Below, piece by piece: positions 15,059 through 23,461 of a DNA stretch of 34,451 nucleotides (positions within the stretch are counted from its first letter, which is position 1; the number at the start of each line of letters is the position of its first letter). The stretch lies in assembly GCA_022706765.1 (NCBI GenBank), contig JAKJBX010000016.1:1-34451 (forward strand), given 5' to 3'. This DNA comes from Bacillota bacterium (GTDB taxonomy: Bacteria; Bacillota; Clostridia; Monoglobales; Firm-18). Under the pieces are notes generated by a model. That model saw nothing but the letters and a program-made list of their open reading frames with translations. It was not told where the DNA came from and did not search any database. The position numbers and the translations under genes are program-made.

Positions 15059-16250
15059 CGTTATCTCCTTTCGAGACCTTTGTGCCCTGATAATAGTGTG
15101 TCAGAATTTCGTCATATTTATAGCCCGCCTTCGCCATGCCGTTCGCGCCGTTTTGGCTCATGCCCACAAGGTGACCGTTGCCGCGCCCGCTGAAAATAAA
15201 GTTTTGCGACGGTTTAGGGGTTGTGACGGCGGCTTCGGCGCTGCCCAAAAGGTACAGCTTTTCCGAGCTGTACGCCGTCACGCCGTCCGCTGACAGGACA
15301 TGCAGATTGGCGGTGCTCGCCTTGCCGCCCGTGGTATTGACGGTGATGCCGCCCCTGCCGAGGGTGTATGCCTGGCTGAGCAGCACGTCATAGCCGAAAA
15401 GCGTCCGGCACGACTCGTTGGTGAAGATTTTTTCGCCCTTATCACCGACGACTTTTAACTTATATACAACGCCTGTATCGGTGGCGCTGACGATCTGTAT
15501 ATCAGTGACGTTCCCGATGTCATACCCTTTTGCGGCAAGGATCTGCGTCGCACGTTCAGGCGACAGCTCCCTCGTCCACCGGTAGGCATAGCAGTCGCTG
15601 CTCTCATACGCATCGGGGACAGCGACTAGATAGGGAAACTCCGACCCCCAAACGTATTTCACATCCTCGGTGTATCCGCCGCTTGTCGCAAAATAGACCG
15701 TTTGGGCGGGCTCTCCGTTGTATGTGAGGATTTCGCCCCCGGTTTCCTGCGCCGCCCGGATGGTGTTTTGGTGCTCACCCTCTATGCCGCCATATGCCTG
15801 GCAATCCACGGTTGAACATACGCTAAATCCGTATTTCATATGCTTGTTCAGGTTCACCGCCGCATAGGTCCGTGCGCAAACCGCCTGCGCTTTCAGCGCC
15901 TCGATCTCAAAGCTTGGCGACATCTCTTTTGACACCACGGAGGCGACATAGTCCTCCATATCCACCTCGTTGATAACGGTCAGTTTGCCGGCGTCGTCCT
16001 TGCGCAGGATGATGTCGCCCCTGTACTGCCTGCCGTTTACGGCTATGACGCCCGAATCCGACGTGAACAGCTTCTCGTCAGCAATATCAGCCGCCAGCAT
16101 CGTCAGCTCCTGCCCGTCGATGAGCAGCGTCACACGTTCAAGCGCCGTGGAATTGTAAAAAAGCCCGACTTTAATTTTTTCAGGTATGTCGGCATATACA
16201 TGGATAAAGGACAATGCTAAAAACAATACGGCAAGACACAGCTTTTTCAC
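15039..16250 (-). CDS. SpoIID/LytB-domain protein (peptidoglycan lytic enzyme)
   Basis: A 403-residue exported protein starting at GTG 16250, five bases after GGGGGTGG. Residues 1-20 are a signal peptide or anchor ([19 protein letters not shown]). A divergent N-terminal domain is followed by the SpoIID core: [20 protein letters not shown] (with the catalytic-type Glu), [44 protein letters not shown], and [20 protein letters not shown] with [14 protein letters not shown] at the end. SpoIID cleaves glycan strands during engulfment, and the clostridial family also has vegetative members, so the sporulation role is probable but not proven. It heads the queA operon, divergent from asd. Confidence 0.9.
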   Translation of the reverse strand: MKKLCLAVLFLALSFIHVYADIPEKIKVGLFYNSTALERVTLLIDGQELTMLAADIADEKLFTSDSGVIAVNGRQYRGDIILRKDDAGKLTVINEVDMEDYVASVVSKEMSPSFEIEALKAQAVCARTYAAVNLNKHMKYGFSVCSTVDCQAYGGIEGEHQNTIRAAQETGGEILTYNGEPAQTVYFATSGGYTEDVKYVWGSEFPYLVAVPDAYESSDCYAYRWTRELSPERATQILAAKGYDIGNVTDIQIVSATDTGVVYKLKVVGDKGEKIFTNESCRTLFGYDVLLSQAYTLGRGGITVNTTGGKASTANLHVLSADGVTAYSSEKLYLLGSAEAAVTTPKPSQNFIFSGRGNGHLVGMSQNGANGMAKAGYKYDEILTHYYQGTKVSKGDNVEHERI

Positions 16251-16288
16251 AGCGCCCACCCCCAAACAAACTTATTACTGACATTTTA

Positions 16289-16326
16289 ACACAAAATTCT
16301 CAACATTTCACCTTACAATTTTGTGT
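16289..16326. promoter_or_regulatory. Inverted repeat in the spoIID-asd divergent region
   Basis: ACACAAAATT (16289-16298) and AATTTTGTGT (16317-16326) are perfect 10-bp complementary arms 18 bases apart. They lie across a minus-strand promoter-like pair (GTGAAA, 17 bases, TAAAAT) for the spoIID-like gene and 20 bases upstream of the asd -35. The spacing fits a dimer-binding operator; an RNA hairpin is the alternative. Confidence 0.45.
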
Positions 16327-16346
16327 CAGGCTATTGAATAAAATAT

Positions 16347-16375
16347 TTGACACTATAACGCTTAAATGATACAAT
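16347..16375 (+). promoter_or_regulatory. Sigma-A-type promoter of asd-dapA-dapB
   Basis: TTGACA (16347-16352), 17 bases, TACAAT (16370-16375). The leader to the ATG at 16408 is only about 25 bases, too short for a lysine riboswitch. Confidence 0.85.
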
Positions 16376-16407
16376 AGAAAATAAAATTAATCTTCGGAGG
16401 GTTTCGT

Positions 16408-17493
16408 ATGCAAAAGTATGATGTCGCCGTTATCGGCGCAACAGGAATGGTCGGTCAGCGGTTCATATCGCTTCTTGATAATCATAAGTGGTTTAACGTA
16501 AAAATCCTTGCCGCCAGCAGCCGCTCGGCAGGCAAAACCTATGCGGAAGCCATTGGATCAAGGTGGTCGATGAAAACCGCAATGCCGGAGCAGGTCAAAA
16601 ATATGGTCGTGCTTGACGCCGTAGCGGACGCCGAAAGAATTGCGTCGGAGGTCGACTTTGCTTTCTGCGCAGTGGATATGAAAAAGGACGAGATCAAGGC
16701 TTTGGAGGAACGCTATGCAAAGCTGGAATGTCCCGTTATCTCAAACAACAGCGCACACAGGAACACGCCCGACGTACCGATGATCGTCCCGGAGCTCAAC
16801 CCCGAGCACGCCGAGGTCATTAACGCACAGCGCAAGCGCTTGGGCACAAACCGGGGTTTCATTGCGGTCAAGTCCAATTGCAGCCTGCAAAGCTATGTGC
16901 CCGCGCTTTATCCGCTGAATGCGTTTGGGGTCAAAAACGTGCTTTGCTCGACCTATCAGGCAATCTCAGGCGCAGGCAAAACCTTTGAAACATGGCCTGA
17001 AATGGTTGACAACGTCATCCCCTTTATTGGCGGCGAGGAAGAAAAATCTGAGAACGAGCCGCTCAAAATTTGGGGCAAAATCGAAAACGGTCAAATCGTT
17101 AATGCCAACTCTCCTAACTTTACGGCGCAGTGTATCAGGGTGCCGGTTTCCGACGGGCATTTGGCGACGGTTTTTGCAAGCTTTGAGAAAAAACCCGATA
17201 TCGAAGAAATCAAGCAGATTTGGCGGACATTCAAAGGCGTGCCTCAGGAATTGGAATTGCCGTCCGCACCGAAGCAGTTCATCCACTACTTTGACGAGGA
17301 CAACAGACCGCAAACCGCCTCCGAGCGTGAGCTGGAAAACGGTATGGCGGTCAGCGTCGGTCGTCTCAGACCCGACAAGCAGTATGACATCAAGTTTGTC
17401 GGGCTTTCGCACAACACTGTGCGGGGGGCGGCGGGCGGCGCAGTTTTGATGGCGGAGCTTTTGTGCGCAAAGGGATATATCACAAAACGGTAG
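16408..17493 (+). CDS. asd: Aspartate-semialdehyde dehydrogenase
   Basis: A 361-residue NADPH-dependent enzyme making aspartate semialdehyde, the branch point to lysine/diaminopimelate and threonine/methionine. The Rossmann motif VAVIGATGMVGQRF (about 6-19) opens the protein; the catalytic cysteine is in VKSNCSLQSYVPAL (about 154-167), followed by TYQAISGAGKTFETWP and the catalytic-type His in RVPVSDGHLATVF. Length and the TYQAISGAG style resemble the archaeal/fungal branch more than the 330-340-residue enzyme of Proteobacteria; this branch is common in Clostridia. CGGAGGG lies six bases before the ATG. dapA follows after 12 bases. Confidence 0.95.
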   Translation: MQKYDVAVIGATGMVGQRFISLLDNHKWFNVKILAASSRSAGKTYAEAIGSRWSMKTAMPEQVKNMVVLDAVADAERIASEVDFAFCAVDMKKDEIKALEERYAKLECPVISNNSAHRNTPDVPMIVPELNPEHAEVINAQRKRLGTNRGFIAVKSNCSLQSYVPALYPLNAFGVKNVLCSTYQAISGAGKTFETWPEMVDNVIPFIGGEEEKSENEPLKIWGKIENGQIVNANSPNFTAQCIRVPVSDGHLATVFASFEKKPDIEEIKQIWRTFKGVPQELELPSAPKQFIHYFDEDNRPQTASERELENGMAVSVGRLRPDKQYDIKFVGLSHNTVRGAAGGAVLMAELLCAKGYITKR

Positions 17494-17505
17494 GGGGAAA
17501 CGATT

Positions 17506-18393
17506 ATGAAAAAACCACTCTTTACAGGCTCCGGCGTTGCGATCGTTACGCCGTTTACAAATGACGGCGTGGATTTTGACAAACTCGGCGAGCTGATTGA
17601 TTTCCAAATAGAAAACGGCACGGACGCCATCATTATCTGCGGTACGACCGGCGAAGCGTCTACGATGAACGACAGCGAGCATCTTTCCTGCATCGAGTAT
17701 GCTGTCGGCAGGGTCGGCGGAAGGATACCCGTCCTTGCCGGCACGGGCAGCAATGACACCAGGCACGGCATTGAGCTGAGCCAAGAAGCGCAGCATCTCG
17801 GTGCGGACGGTCTTTTGCTGGTGACGCCGTACTATAACAAGACCACGCAAAAGGGCTTGGTCAAGCACTACCTGCAACATGCCCAAAGCGTTGACCTGCC
17901 GATCATCCTGTATAACGTGCCGTCAAGGACAGGTCTGAACATCAGCGTCGAGACAGCGAAAGAGCTGTCGGCGCACCCGAACATCAATGCGATTAAGGAA
18001 GCAAGCGGTAACATCTCTTATGTTGCGCAGATTGCGGAGCAGTGCGGCGATGCGCTTTTGCTCTATTCCGGCAACGACGACATGATCGTGCCTGTGCTGT
18101 CGTTGGGCGGCAAGGGGGTCATCTCGGTGGTCGCCAACATCCTGCCCCGCCAGACGCACGACATTGTGGAAAAATTTCTGTCCGGCGACGTCGAAGGCAG
18201 CCGCCGGCTCCAGCTCGATATGCTGAGCCTTGTGAACGCACTGTTTGTCGAAGTCAACCCCATTCCCGTCAAGACGGCGATGAACCTTTTGGGATACGGC
18301 GTTGGCGAGCTGCGTTCGCCGCTTTGCGAGATGAGCGACAAAAACCTTGAATTGCTCAAAACAGAGCTTAACAAATACGGGCTTTTGAAATAG
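17506..18393 (+). CDS. dapA: 4-hydroxy-tetrahydrodipicolinate synthase
   Basis: A 295-residue (beta/alpha)8 aldolase condensing pyruvate with aspartate semialdehyde. It shows [18 protein letters not shown], the [15 protein letters not shown] signature, the tyrosine of [13 protein letters not shown] and the Schiff-base lysine of [21 protein letters not shown] precedes the ATG. It is the middle gene of asd-dapA-dapB; dapB follows after 14 bases. Besides lysine and cell-wall precursor it supplies dipicolinate for spores. Normal length, nothing unusual. Confidence 0.97.
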   Translation: MKKPLFTGSGVAIVTPFTNDGVDFDKLGELIDFQIENGTDAIIICGTTGEASTMNDSEHLSCIEYAVGRVGGRIPVLAGTGSNDTRHGIELSQEAQHLGADGLLLVTPYYNKTTQKGLVKHYLQHAQSVDLPIILYNVPSRTGLNISVETAKELSAHPNINAIKEASGNISYVAQIAEQCGDALLLYSGNDDMIVPVLSLGGKGVISVVANILPRQTHDIVEKFLSGDVEGSRRLQLDMLSLVNALFVEVNPIPVKTAMNLLGYGVGELRSPLCEMSDKNLELLKTELNKYGLLK

Positions 18394-18407
18394 GAGATGC
18401 AAGACAT

Positions 18408-19166
18408 ATGATAAATGTGATTTTAAGCGGTTGTAATGGTAAGATGGGGCAGGTCATCACACGCATCATCGAACAGGATGAGGATGTGCGGATCGTCTGC
18501 GGCTTTGATGTCAACACCGCCATGAACAATGGCTATCCCGTTGTATCTTCCCCTTTCCACTTCTCGGACCCTGCGGATGTGATCATTGATTTTTCGCACC
18601 CGAATTCATTAGAACCGCTGCTCAAATACGCCGCCGAGAAAAAAATCCCCGCCGTGATTTGCACGACAGGGCTTTTGGCAGATCAGCAAAAGCAAATCAA
18701 AGCGGCTTCCGAGGTCGTGCCCATGTTCTTCTCGGCGAATATGTCGCTCGGAGTGAACCTGTTGATCGACCTTGTGCGGCGTGCGGCAAAGCTTTTAGAG
18801 GGCAACTTTGATATTGAGATCGTCGAGCGTCACCACAACCTGAAAATCGACGCGCCCAGCGGTACGGCGCTTGCCATCGCCGACGCCGTCACGGATACCC
18901 TGTCGCAGCCGTATGAATATGTCTATGACCGCCACTCGGTCCGAAAAAAACGCAGCGCAACCGAAATCGGTATCCACGCCGTACGGGGCGGAACGATCGT
19001 GGGCGACCACTCCGTCATCTTTGCCGGGCTCGACGAGGTCATCGAAATCAACCACCACGCCGCATCAAAGGAAATCTTCGCAGTCGGCGCCGTCCGCGCC
19101 GCCAAATTCCTGGTCGGCAAAGCGCCCGCCCTTTACAGCATGAAGGAGCTTGTGAGCACCATTTAA
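18408..19166 (+). CDS. dapB: 4-hydroxy-tetrahydrodipicolinate reductase
   Basis: A 252-residue NAD(P)H-dependent reductase. The nucleotide-binding start is VILSGCNGKMGQVI; the active-site signature EIVERHHNLKIDAPSGTALA contains the HH and K of the family; RGGTIVGDHSVIFAG and a C-terminal SMKELV complete it. Third gene of the operon. Its stop is followed by 205 non-coding bases with three hairpins before the ACT-domain gene. Confidence 0.97.
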   Translation: MINVILSGCNGKMGQVITRIIEQDEDVRIVCGFDVNTAMNNGYPVVSSPFHFSDPADVIIDFSHPNSLEPLLKYAAEKKIPAVICTTGLLADQQKQIKAASEVVPMFFSANMSLGVNLLIDLVRRAAKLLEGNFDIEIVERHHNLKIDAPSGTALAIADAVTDTLSQPYEYVYDRHSVRKKRSATEIGIHAVRGGTIVGDHSVIFAGLDEVIEINHHAASKEIFAVGAVRAAKFLVGKAPALYSMKELVSTI

Positions 19167-19176
19167 CCGAGGTCAC

Positions 19177-19218
19177 AAGTTTGAAACAGATTTCAGGCTT
19201 GAAACAGATTTCAAACTT
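19177..19218 (+). promoter_or_regulatory. Nested hairpin after dapB
   Basis: A 10-bp stem (AAGTTTGAAA with TTTCAAACTT) encloses a symmetric CAGA/CAGA internal loop, a 5-bp stem and a GGCT loop. The sequence is also two direct repeats of TTGAAACAGATTTCA. No U-tract follows, so it is not a classical terminator. A small 7-bp hairpin with a three-base loop lies at 19253-19269. Confidence 0.55.
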
Positions 19219-19305
19219 ATACCTCCGGCGGTTGCACACAAAATGCGAAACAAAACGCCTTCGGCGTTTAGATTCACCGCTTTTGGATGCGAAACAGTAT
19301 TAAAC

Positions 19306-19369
19306 GCCTTATCCGGCTCACGATAAGTGCGTGGTCAAGCTTTTATATCATTTTGTGAGCCGGAAAGGC
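19306..19369 (+). promoter_or_regulatory. Hairpin burying the ribosome site of the ACT-domain gene
   Basis: GCCTT-A-TCCGGCTCAC (19306-19321) pairs with GTGAGCCGGAAAGGC (19355-19369): 15 bp with one bulge and a 33-base loop. The ribosome site GGAAAGG (19362-19368) lies wholly in the 3' arm, three bases before the ATG at 19372. Confidence 0.65.
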
Positions 19370-19371
19370 TA

Positions 19372-19842
19372 ATGGTCATCATTATGAGCCAATTTCAGTT
19401 AGGCAGCGTTACGGACGTCGTTTTGGTCACTTTGGCGAACGTCCCCAATTCTTCCGCCGCCATCGCCGAGATTTTCGCGGTCATCGGCGACCATAAAATC
19501 AATGTGGATATGATATGTCAGACCGCGCCGTACAAGGACAAAATCAACCTTTCCTTTACCATCGACGCAGATGCGCTGCCCGTCACGCTCAGCGCAGTCG
19601 GCGTTATCAAGGGCATGTATGACGGTCTGGTGACCGAAATCAGCTCGGGCAACTGCAAGTTTATGCTGTACAGCGACATCTTAAAAATCCAGTGGGGCGT
19701 TGCGGCAAGGCTCTTTCGTGTGCTTGCCGAAAACAATCTCAGCATCAAGCTGATCACCACCTCGGACGTTGAGATCTCAATACTGCTCGACAACAATGAA
19801 TACGACAAGACCCTGGACGCCTTGCAAAAGGAATTTTTATAA
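19372..19842 (+). CDS. ACT-domain protein resembling the regulatory end of aspartokinase
   Basis: A 156-residue protein with two ACT-like modules. The first covers about residues 14-90 (VTDVVLVTLANVPNSSAAIAEIFAVIGDHKINVDMI), the second about 95-156 (FMLYSDILKIQWGVAARLFRVLAENNLSIKLITTSDVEISILLD). This is the pattern of the aspartokinase beta (regulatory) subunit without the kinase domain. Position after dapB suggests it senses lysine or threonine and tunes the pathway, perhaps by binding a separate aspartokinase; no catalytic aspartokinase is in the window. The start chosen is ATG 19372, behind GGAAAGG. That site is buried in a strong hairpin, so translation is likely regulated. Confidence 0.85.
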   Translation: MVIIMSQFQLGSVTDVVLVTLANVPNSSAAIAEIFAVIGDHKINVDMICQTAPYKDKINLSFTIDADALPVTLSAVGVIKGMYDGLVTEISSGNCKFMLYSDILKIQWGVAARLFRVLAENNLSIKLITTSDVEISILLDNNEYDKTLDALQKEFL

Positions 19843-19860
19843 TCTCAAAGGATGATTGAC

Positions 19861-20223
19861 GTGGAAAAATATGTGTGGCTTGCCAGCTACTGCACCGCAA
19901 AAAGGGGCGCAGTCAAAGAATTCAAGGCGGAATGGGGCGTCGACCGCTATATGCTTCGTGACAAGATGTTTCTGATGCACGGCTGCGACAACAAGGGCAG
20001 GGAAATCATCACCTTGAAGCTCGAGCCGATGCTTGGCGAAGCCCTGCGTGCGGAGTATGACTGCATCGTCCCGGGGTATTACATGAACAAGGCGCACTGG
20101 AACTCGGTCTATACGGACGGCAATGTCCCTGACGAGCTGCTCAAAACAATGATTGACCAATCCTATGATTTGATTTTGGCGTCCCTGCCAAAAAAGACGC
20201 AAAAAGAGATTTTGGAGGACTAA
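19861..20223 (+). CDS. MmcQ/YjbR family protein
   Basis: A 120-residue protein starting at GTG 19861, seven bases after AAAGG; the in-frame ATG at 19852 abuts that ribosome site and is less likely. The core WGVDRYMLRDKMFLMHG, IITLKLEPMLGEALRAEYDCIVPGYYMNKAHWNSVY and a final helix (LLKTMIDQSYDLILASLPKK) are typical of the MmcQ/YjbR fold (CyaY-like, proposed DNA-binding). It follows the ACT gene by 18 bases. Role unknown; a household accessory gene by context. Confidence 0.88.
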   Translation: MEKYVWLASYCTAKRGAVKEFKAEWGVDRYMLRDKMFLMHGCDNKGREIITLKLEPMLGEALRAEYDCIVPGYYMNKAHWNSVYTDGNVPDELLKTMIDQSYDLILASLPKKTQKEILED

Positions 20224-20225
20224 GT

Positions 20226-20678
20226 ATGGTGCATTTGGTTTACTGTGACGATAAAGAAAAGGTTTTGAAAAAAATTCTGTCCGGTGAAAAAACCATGGTT
20301 ATTAGGGGCGCTGCCGGAAGAAAAATTCCGCACAGTAGGGTTTTCGAAGGCGAACAACTTTATTTTATGCAAAAAGGCAACGCCAAAATTACGGCGCAGG
20401 CAACTGTCGCATCGGTGCAGAATTACGTCAAGCTGTCGGATGACGAAATTACCGAGATATTAAGCGCCAACCAAGACAAACTGGTACTGTCTGATAAGCA
20501 AAAGGAACGCTGGCATAAAAAGTGTCTATGCCTTGTAGCGTTTAGCGGTGTGCGTCAAATACCGCCGCTGGATTTTGAGCATCAGGGCAATATGGACGAC
20601 TGGCTTATCCTCAATAAAATTGAAGATGTTGTCGCCGGCACAAGTATCCCCTATAATTATTCCAACTCAAAATTTTAA
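20226..20678 (+). CDS. ASCH/PUA-like small protein
   Basis: A 150-residue protein only two bases after the preceding stop, so probably cotranscribed with the MmcQ-like gene. KKILSGEKTMVIRGAAGRKIP and RVFEGEQLYFMQKGNAKITAQATVASV resemble ASCH domains, a PUA-like RNA-binding fold; HKKCLCLVAFSGVRQIPPLDF and GNMDDWLIL recur in uncharacterised clostridial relatives. The family call rests on pattern recognition. Function unknown; modified-nucleotide or RNA binding is the family expectation. A strong terminator begins in its stop codon. Confidence 0.65.
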   Translation: MVHLVYCDDKEKVLKKILSGEKTMVIRGAAGRKIPHSRVFEGEQLYFMQKGNAKITAQATVASVQNYVKLSDDEITEILSANQDKLVLSDKQKERWHKKCLCLVAFSGVRQIPPLDFEHQGNMDDWLILNKIEDVVAGTSIPYNYSNSKF

Positions 20679-20711
20679 GTGCAAAGCCTTTTTGCTTTGC
20701 ACTTTTGGTTT
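20677..20711 (+). terminator. Rho-independent terminator
   Basis: AAGTGCAAAGC (20677-20687) and GCTTTGCACTT (20694-20704) form an 11-bp stem with a six-base loop, followed by TTGGTTTTTTT. It ends the asd-to-ASCH transcript facing sigG. Confidence 0.9.
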
Positions 20712-20767
20712 TTTTATAGTTCCTTTGCTTAGGCATAAAGGGAGTCGAACACACGCAGCCCATGCTT

Positions 20768-21538
20768 TTACAAATACTTCTTCATGTGCAGCAGCGCCGA
20801 CTTTTCGAGCCTTGACACCTGCGCCTGAGAGATGCCGATTTCGTCGGCGACCTCCATTTGGGTCTTGCCCTCAAAGAACCGCAGCTTCAAGATATGCTTT
20901 TCCCGGTCGCACAGGCGCTTCATCGCTTCGTTCAATGATATTTCTTCCAACCAGCTGTCGTCCAAGCTTTTTTCGTCCTTTAACTGGTCCATCACAAAAA
21001 GTGCGTCGCCGCCGTCGTGGTACACCGGTTCATAAAGCGAAATAGGGTCCTGTATCGCGTCAAGCGCAAGCACGACGTCCGCCTTATCGAGCTCAAGCTC
21101 CTTGGCGATTTCGGCGATGGTCGGTTCCTTGGCGTTTTGGGAGGTCAAACGCTCCTTTACCGCAAGCGCCTTGTACGCCGTGTCACGGAGCGAACGGCTG
21201 ACCCTGATGGAATTGTTGTCACGCAGATACCGGCGGATCTCGCCGATGATCATGGGCACGGCATAGGTGGAAAACTTGACGTTTTGCGACAGGTCGAAGT
21301 TGTCTATCGCCTTGATCAGCCCGATACAGCCGATTTGAAACAGGTCGTCGGCATGCTCGCCCCTGTTGTTAAAACGCTGAATGACGCTTAAAACAAGTCT
21401 TAAATTGCCCTTGATATAGTCTTCCCTTGCCTGCCTGTCGCCCTGTTGTATTTTTTTGAAAAGCTCGTCCTTCTGTGCGTTGGTCAGCACAGGAAGCTTG
21501 GCGGTGTTCACCCCGCAGATTTCAACCTTATTAATCAA
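20768..21538 (-). CDS. sigG: Sporulation sigma factor SigG
   Basis: A 256-residue sigma-70 protein directing late forespore transcription. The N-terminus KVEICGVNTAKLPVLTNAQK is diagnostic for SigG. Region 2 (GNLRLVLSVIQRF, DDLFQIGCIGLIKAIDNFD, FSTYAVPMIIGEIRRYLRDN), region 3 and region 4 (REKHILKLRFFEGKTQMEVA, ISQAQVSRLEKSAL) are complete. The start codon is TTG 21538, six bases after GGAGGTG. That ribosome site lies in a long hairpin (21539-21598), so read-through mRNA from spoIIGA-sigE should be poorly translated, as proposed for Bacillus subtilis. A forespore promoter could not be picked out confidently. Confidence 0.97.
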   Translation of the reverse strand: MINKVEICGVNTAKLPVLTNAQKDELFKKIQQGDRQAREDYIKGNLRLVLSVIQRFNNRGEHADDLFQIGCIGLIKAIDNFDLSQNVKFSTYAVPMIIGEIRRYLRDNNSIRVSRSLRDTAYKALAVKERLTSQNAKEPTIAEIAKELELDKADVVLALDAIQDPISLYEPVYHDGGDALFVMDQLKDEKSLDDSWLEEISLNEAMKRLCDREKHILKLRFFEGKTQMEVADEIGISQAQVSRLEKSALLHMKKYL

Positions 21539-21598
21539 AAAAACACCTCCGAAGGGAATAATTGTTCTTAAACTATTGTTTCCTTCCGGGGTGTTTTT
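21539..21598 (-). promoter_or_regulatory. Hairpin masking the sigG ribosome site
   Basis: On the minus strand AAAAACACC (21598-21590) pairs with GGTGTTTTT (21547-21539). The stem is extended by nine further pairs (CCGGAAGGAA-like against TTCCCTTCGG) with three single-base bulges and a 21-base loop. GGAGGTG (21550-21544) is in the 3' arm. The following T-run would also let the stem act as a weak terminator after sigE. Confidence 0.7.
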
Positions 21599-21600
21599 AT

Positions 21601-22299
21601 TCAGTTAATCATTCTCGCTATTTCTTTTTTAAGCCTGCCGATTATCCGTTTTTCGAGCCTTGATATGTAGGACTGCGAAATTCCGAGCATATCCGCAACT
21701 TCCTTTTGCGTTTTCTCCTCCTCCCTGCCCAGCCCGAACCGCAGCTCCATGATCCGTGTCTCACGGGCGCTCAGCTTTTTCATGGCGATGTGCAAAAGCT
21801 GCCTGTCGATCTCCTCCTCTATGCCCCTGTGCACAACGTCGGTTTCGGTGCCGAGGATGTCCGACAGCAAAAGCTCGTTGCCGTCCCAGTCGGTATTGAG
21901 CGGCTCGTCGATCGACACGTCGTTGCGCATGGCGCTGTTCTTTCGGATATACATGAGAATTTCGTTCTCGATGCAGCGCGACGCATAGGTGGCGAGCTTG
22001 ATGTTCTTGGACGGGTTAAAGGTGTTGACCGCCTTAATCAGCCCGATGGTGCCGATGGAAATCAAATCCTCAATGCCGATACCCGTATTTTCAAACTTTC
22101 TGGCGATGTATACCACCAGCCGCAGGTTACGCTCAATAAGAATTTGCTTAACGCTGCCGTCGGTGTCGAACCTTTGCAGCAGCGCCTGCTCCTCCTCCGC
22201 TGTCAGCGGCGGAGGCAGCGCCTCGCTTCCACCTATGTAATGGATGTTTTCCTTAAATAACAGCAGCAGTTTTTGCCAAAGCCGACGTAATAATTTCAT
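21601..22299 (-). CDS. sigE: Sporulation sigma factor SigE precursor (pro-sigma-E)
   Basis: A 232-residue sigma factor for early mother-cell genes. The start ATG 22299 follows GGAGGTG and overlaps the spoIIGA stop (ATGA). The first 25-30 residues ([20 protein letters not shown] then [12 protein letters not shown]) are the amphipathic pro-sequence removed by SpoIIGA. Region 2 ([58 protein letters not shown]) and region 4 ([34 protein letters not shown]) are intact. Gene order spoIIGA-sigE-sigG is that of Bacillus and Clostridium. Confidence 0.97.
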   Translation of the reverse strand: MKLLRRLWQKLLLLFKENIHYIGGSEALPPPLTAEEEQALLQRFDTDGSVKQILIERNLRLVVYIARKFENTGIGIEDLISIGTIGLIKAVNTFNPSKNIKLATYASRCIENEILMYIRKNSAMRNDVSIDEPLNTDWDGNELLLSDILGTETDVVHRGIEEEIDRQLLHIAMKKLSARETRIMELRFGLGREEEKTQKEVADMLGISQSYISRLEKRIIGRLKKEIARMIN

Positions 22300-23141
22300 A
22301 CCGCACCTCCGATGATATAAGGATTTGCCAACGCCTGATAGCTCTCGTCGGCAGACAGCTTGTTGTCGCAAAGACCGATCACAATATCATGGCACACTCT
22401 GTCGCCGAATGCCACCCTGTCCGGTTTAAAGCCAATCAAAAGACCCTCCTTTTGACCGACGCTGCTGTACGGAATGAGCCGTATGCGGCGGTAAATATCC
22501 GACGGCAGCCTGTCTACGACGCCTTCGCTGAGGCAGGTGCGGATTTCGGGCGGCAGCAGACCCGCAACGCTTTGGTACGTCGCCACCATGACCGGGCTGT
22601 CGGACAGAGGGTCATACAGCGTGTTGCCGGTATCCAAAAAGCACCTGACGGACACAGAATTGCCGTTTAGCGCCACATCGGCAGTTGTAAAGCATTTTTC
22701 CTTTACAGCTAATCTTTTATAGTAGGACGACAGCATTGTGATGCAGAAATAGGCGGCGGCTGACGAGGTCGCCAGTATTTTGAGCGGCATATAGGATGTG
22801 TCCGTCCATCCTGCAAGGCTGCCCAGCCCGAACGCCGCGCCGCCGAACGCAAAGCTGACCATGTAGAAAACCGCGACCGCGCGCAGGTAATTCCTGATCT
22901 TTTTGATGTTATATGTAATCGCCACGAGCGACAGGGAAAACAGCAGCTTAGCGGCAAGCGTATAGAAAAGCGCATGGTGCGGCAAAAACATGAAAACCGC
23001 ATACAAGGCGCTGATGATGCTGCCCAAAATGAGCCTCGGCTGCGACGCCCTTGCCCTGATGATCCGCTTTGTCACGTACAGCAGTATGTATGTGATAACG
23101 CCGTTGATCAGGAACAACTCGTCAACGTAAACGGTTTTCAT
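22296..23141 (-). CDS. spoIIGA: Sigma-E processing peptidase SpoIIGA
   Basis: A 281-residue membrane aspartic protease. The N-terminal half has five hydrophobic segments (for example [80 protein letters not shown]). The C-terminal half carries the catalytic motif [19 protein letters not shown] (D170-T-G) and [20 protein letters not shown]. It cleaves the pro-sequence of the downstream sigE product at the septum. The start used is ATG 23141; an in-frame TTG at 23153 is possible. It is translationally coupled to sigE. The promoter region looks Spo0A-controlled. Confidence 0.95.
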   Translation of the reverse strand: MKTVYVDELFLINGVITYILLYVTKRIIRARASQPRLILGSIISALYAVFMFLPHHALFYTLAAKLLFSLSLVAITYNIKKIRNYLRAVAVFYMVSFAFGGAAFGLGSLAGWTDTSYMPLKILATSSAAAYFCITMLSSYYKRLAVKEKCFTTADVALNGNSVSVRCFLDTGNTLYDPLSDSPVMVATYQSVAGLLPPEIRTCLSEGVVDRLPSDIYRRIRLIPYSSVGQKEGLLIGFKPDRVAFGDRVCHDIVIGLCDNKLSADESYQALANPYIIGGAV

Positions 23142-23290
23142 CTCCCTCAACACCCTTCATTTTCATTATACAGAAACAGACTTCCAAAATTTGTCGCAAT
23201 CTGCCTGCTCGGTAAAAATTCATGATTTGCACACGCATATTGTCATGACGCTTTTACAGCATTTTGAAAAAGATGACGGCATGTTCGTCA
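23142..23290 (-). promoter_or_regulatory. spoIIGA promoter region with Spo0A-box-like sites
   Basis: On the minus strand a -10 TATAAT lies at 23165-23170. A 0A-box-like TGTCGCA (23192-23198, plus strand, one mismatch to TGNCGAA) covers the position of a -35 placed 22 bases upstream, the unusual spacing of the Bacillus spoIIG promoter. A perfect TGACGAA match (minus strand, 23284-23290) lies further upstream. Spo0A control is inference from these sites and from the orthologous operon. Confidence 0.5.
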
Positions 23291-23403
23291 CTTTTAAATA
23301 TTCGGCGTTTTGCGCTCCCGCTTACAATGAACCTTTTTTGTGTATATTATTTAATTTTATCAAAAACTTTTACGTGTTTTTGCATTTTTTGTTCAAATTT
23401 ACA

Positions 23404-23432
23404 TTGACTAAACAGACTTTATAGGATATAGT
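23404..23432 (+). promoter_or_regulatory. Sigma-A-type promoter for pckG
   Basis: TTGACT (23404-23409), 17 bases, TATAGT (23427-23432). It implies a leader of about 170 bases that includes repeat copy C. Confidence 0.7.
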
Positions 23433-23461
23433 ATTATTGATTGCGTTTTATTTTTGAAGGG

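Noticed and set aside
19177..19310. CRISPR-like direct repeats
   Set aside because: Only two copies about 20 bases apart, with no regular spacers and no cas genes in the window.
20735..20762. Degraded tRNA-like T-arm (GGGAGTCGAACACACG) after the ASCH-like gene
   Set aside because: The T-stem does not pair, and no acceptor or anticodon arm is present, so it may only be chance similarity.
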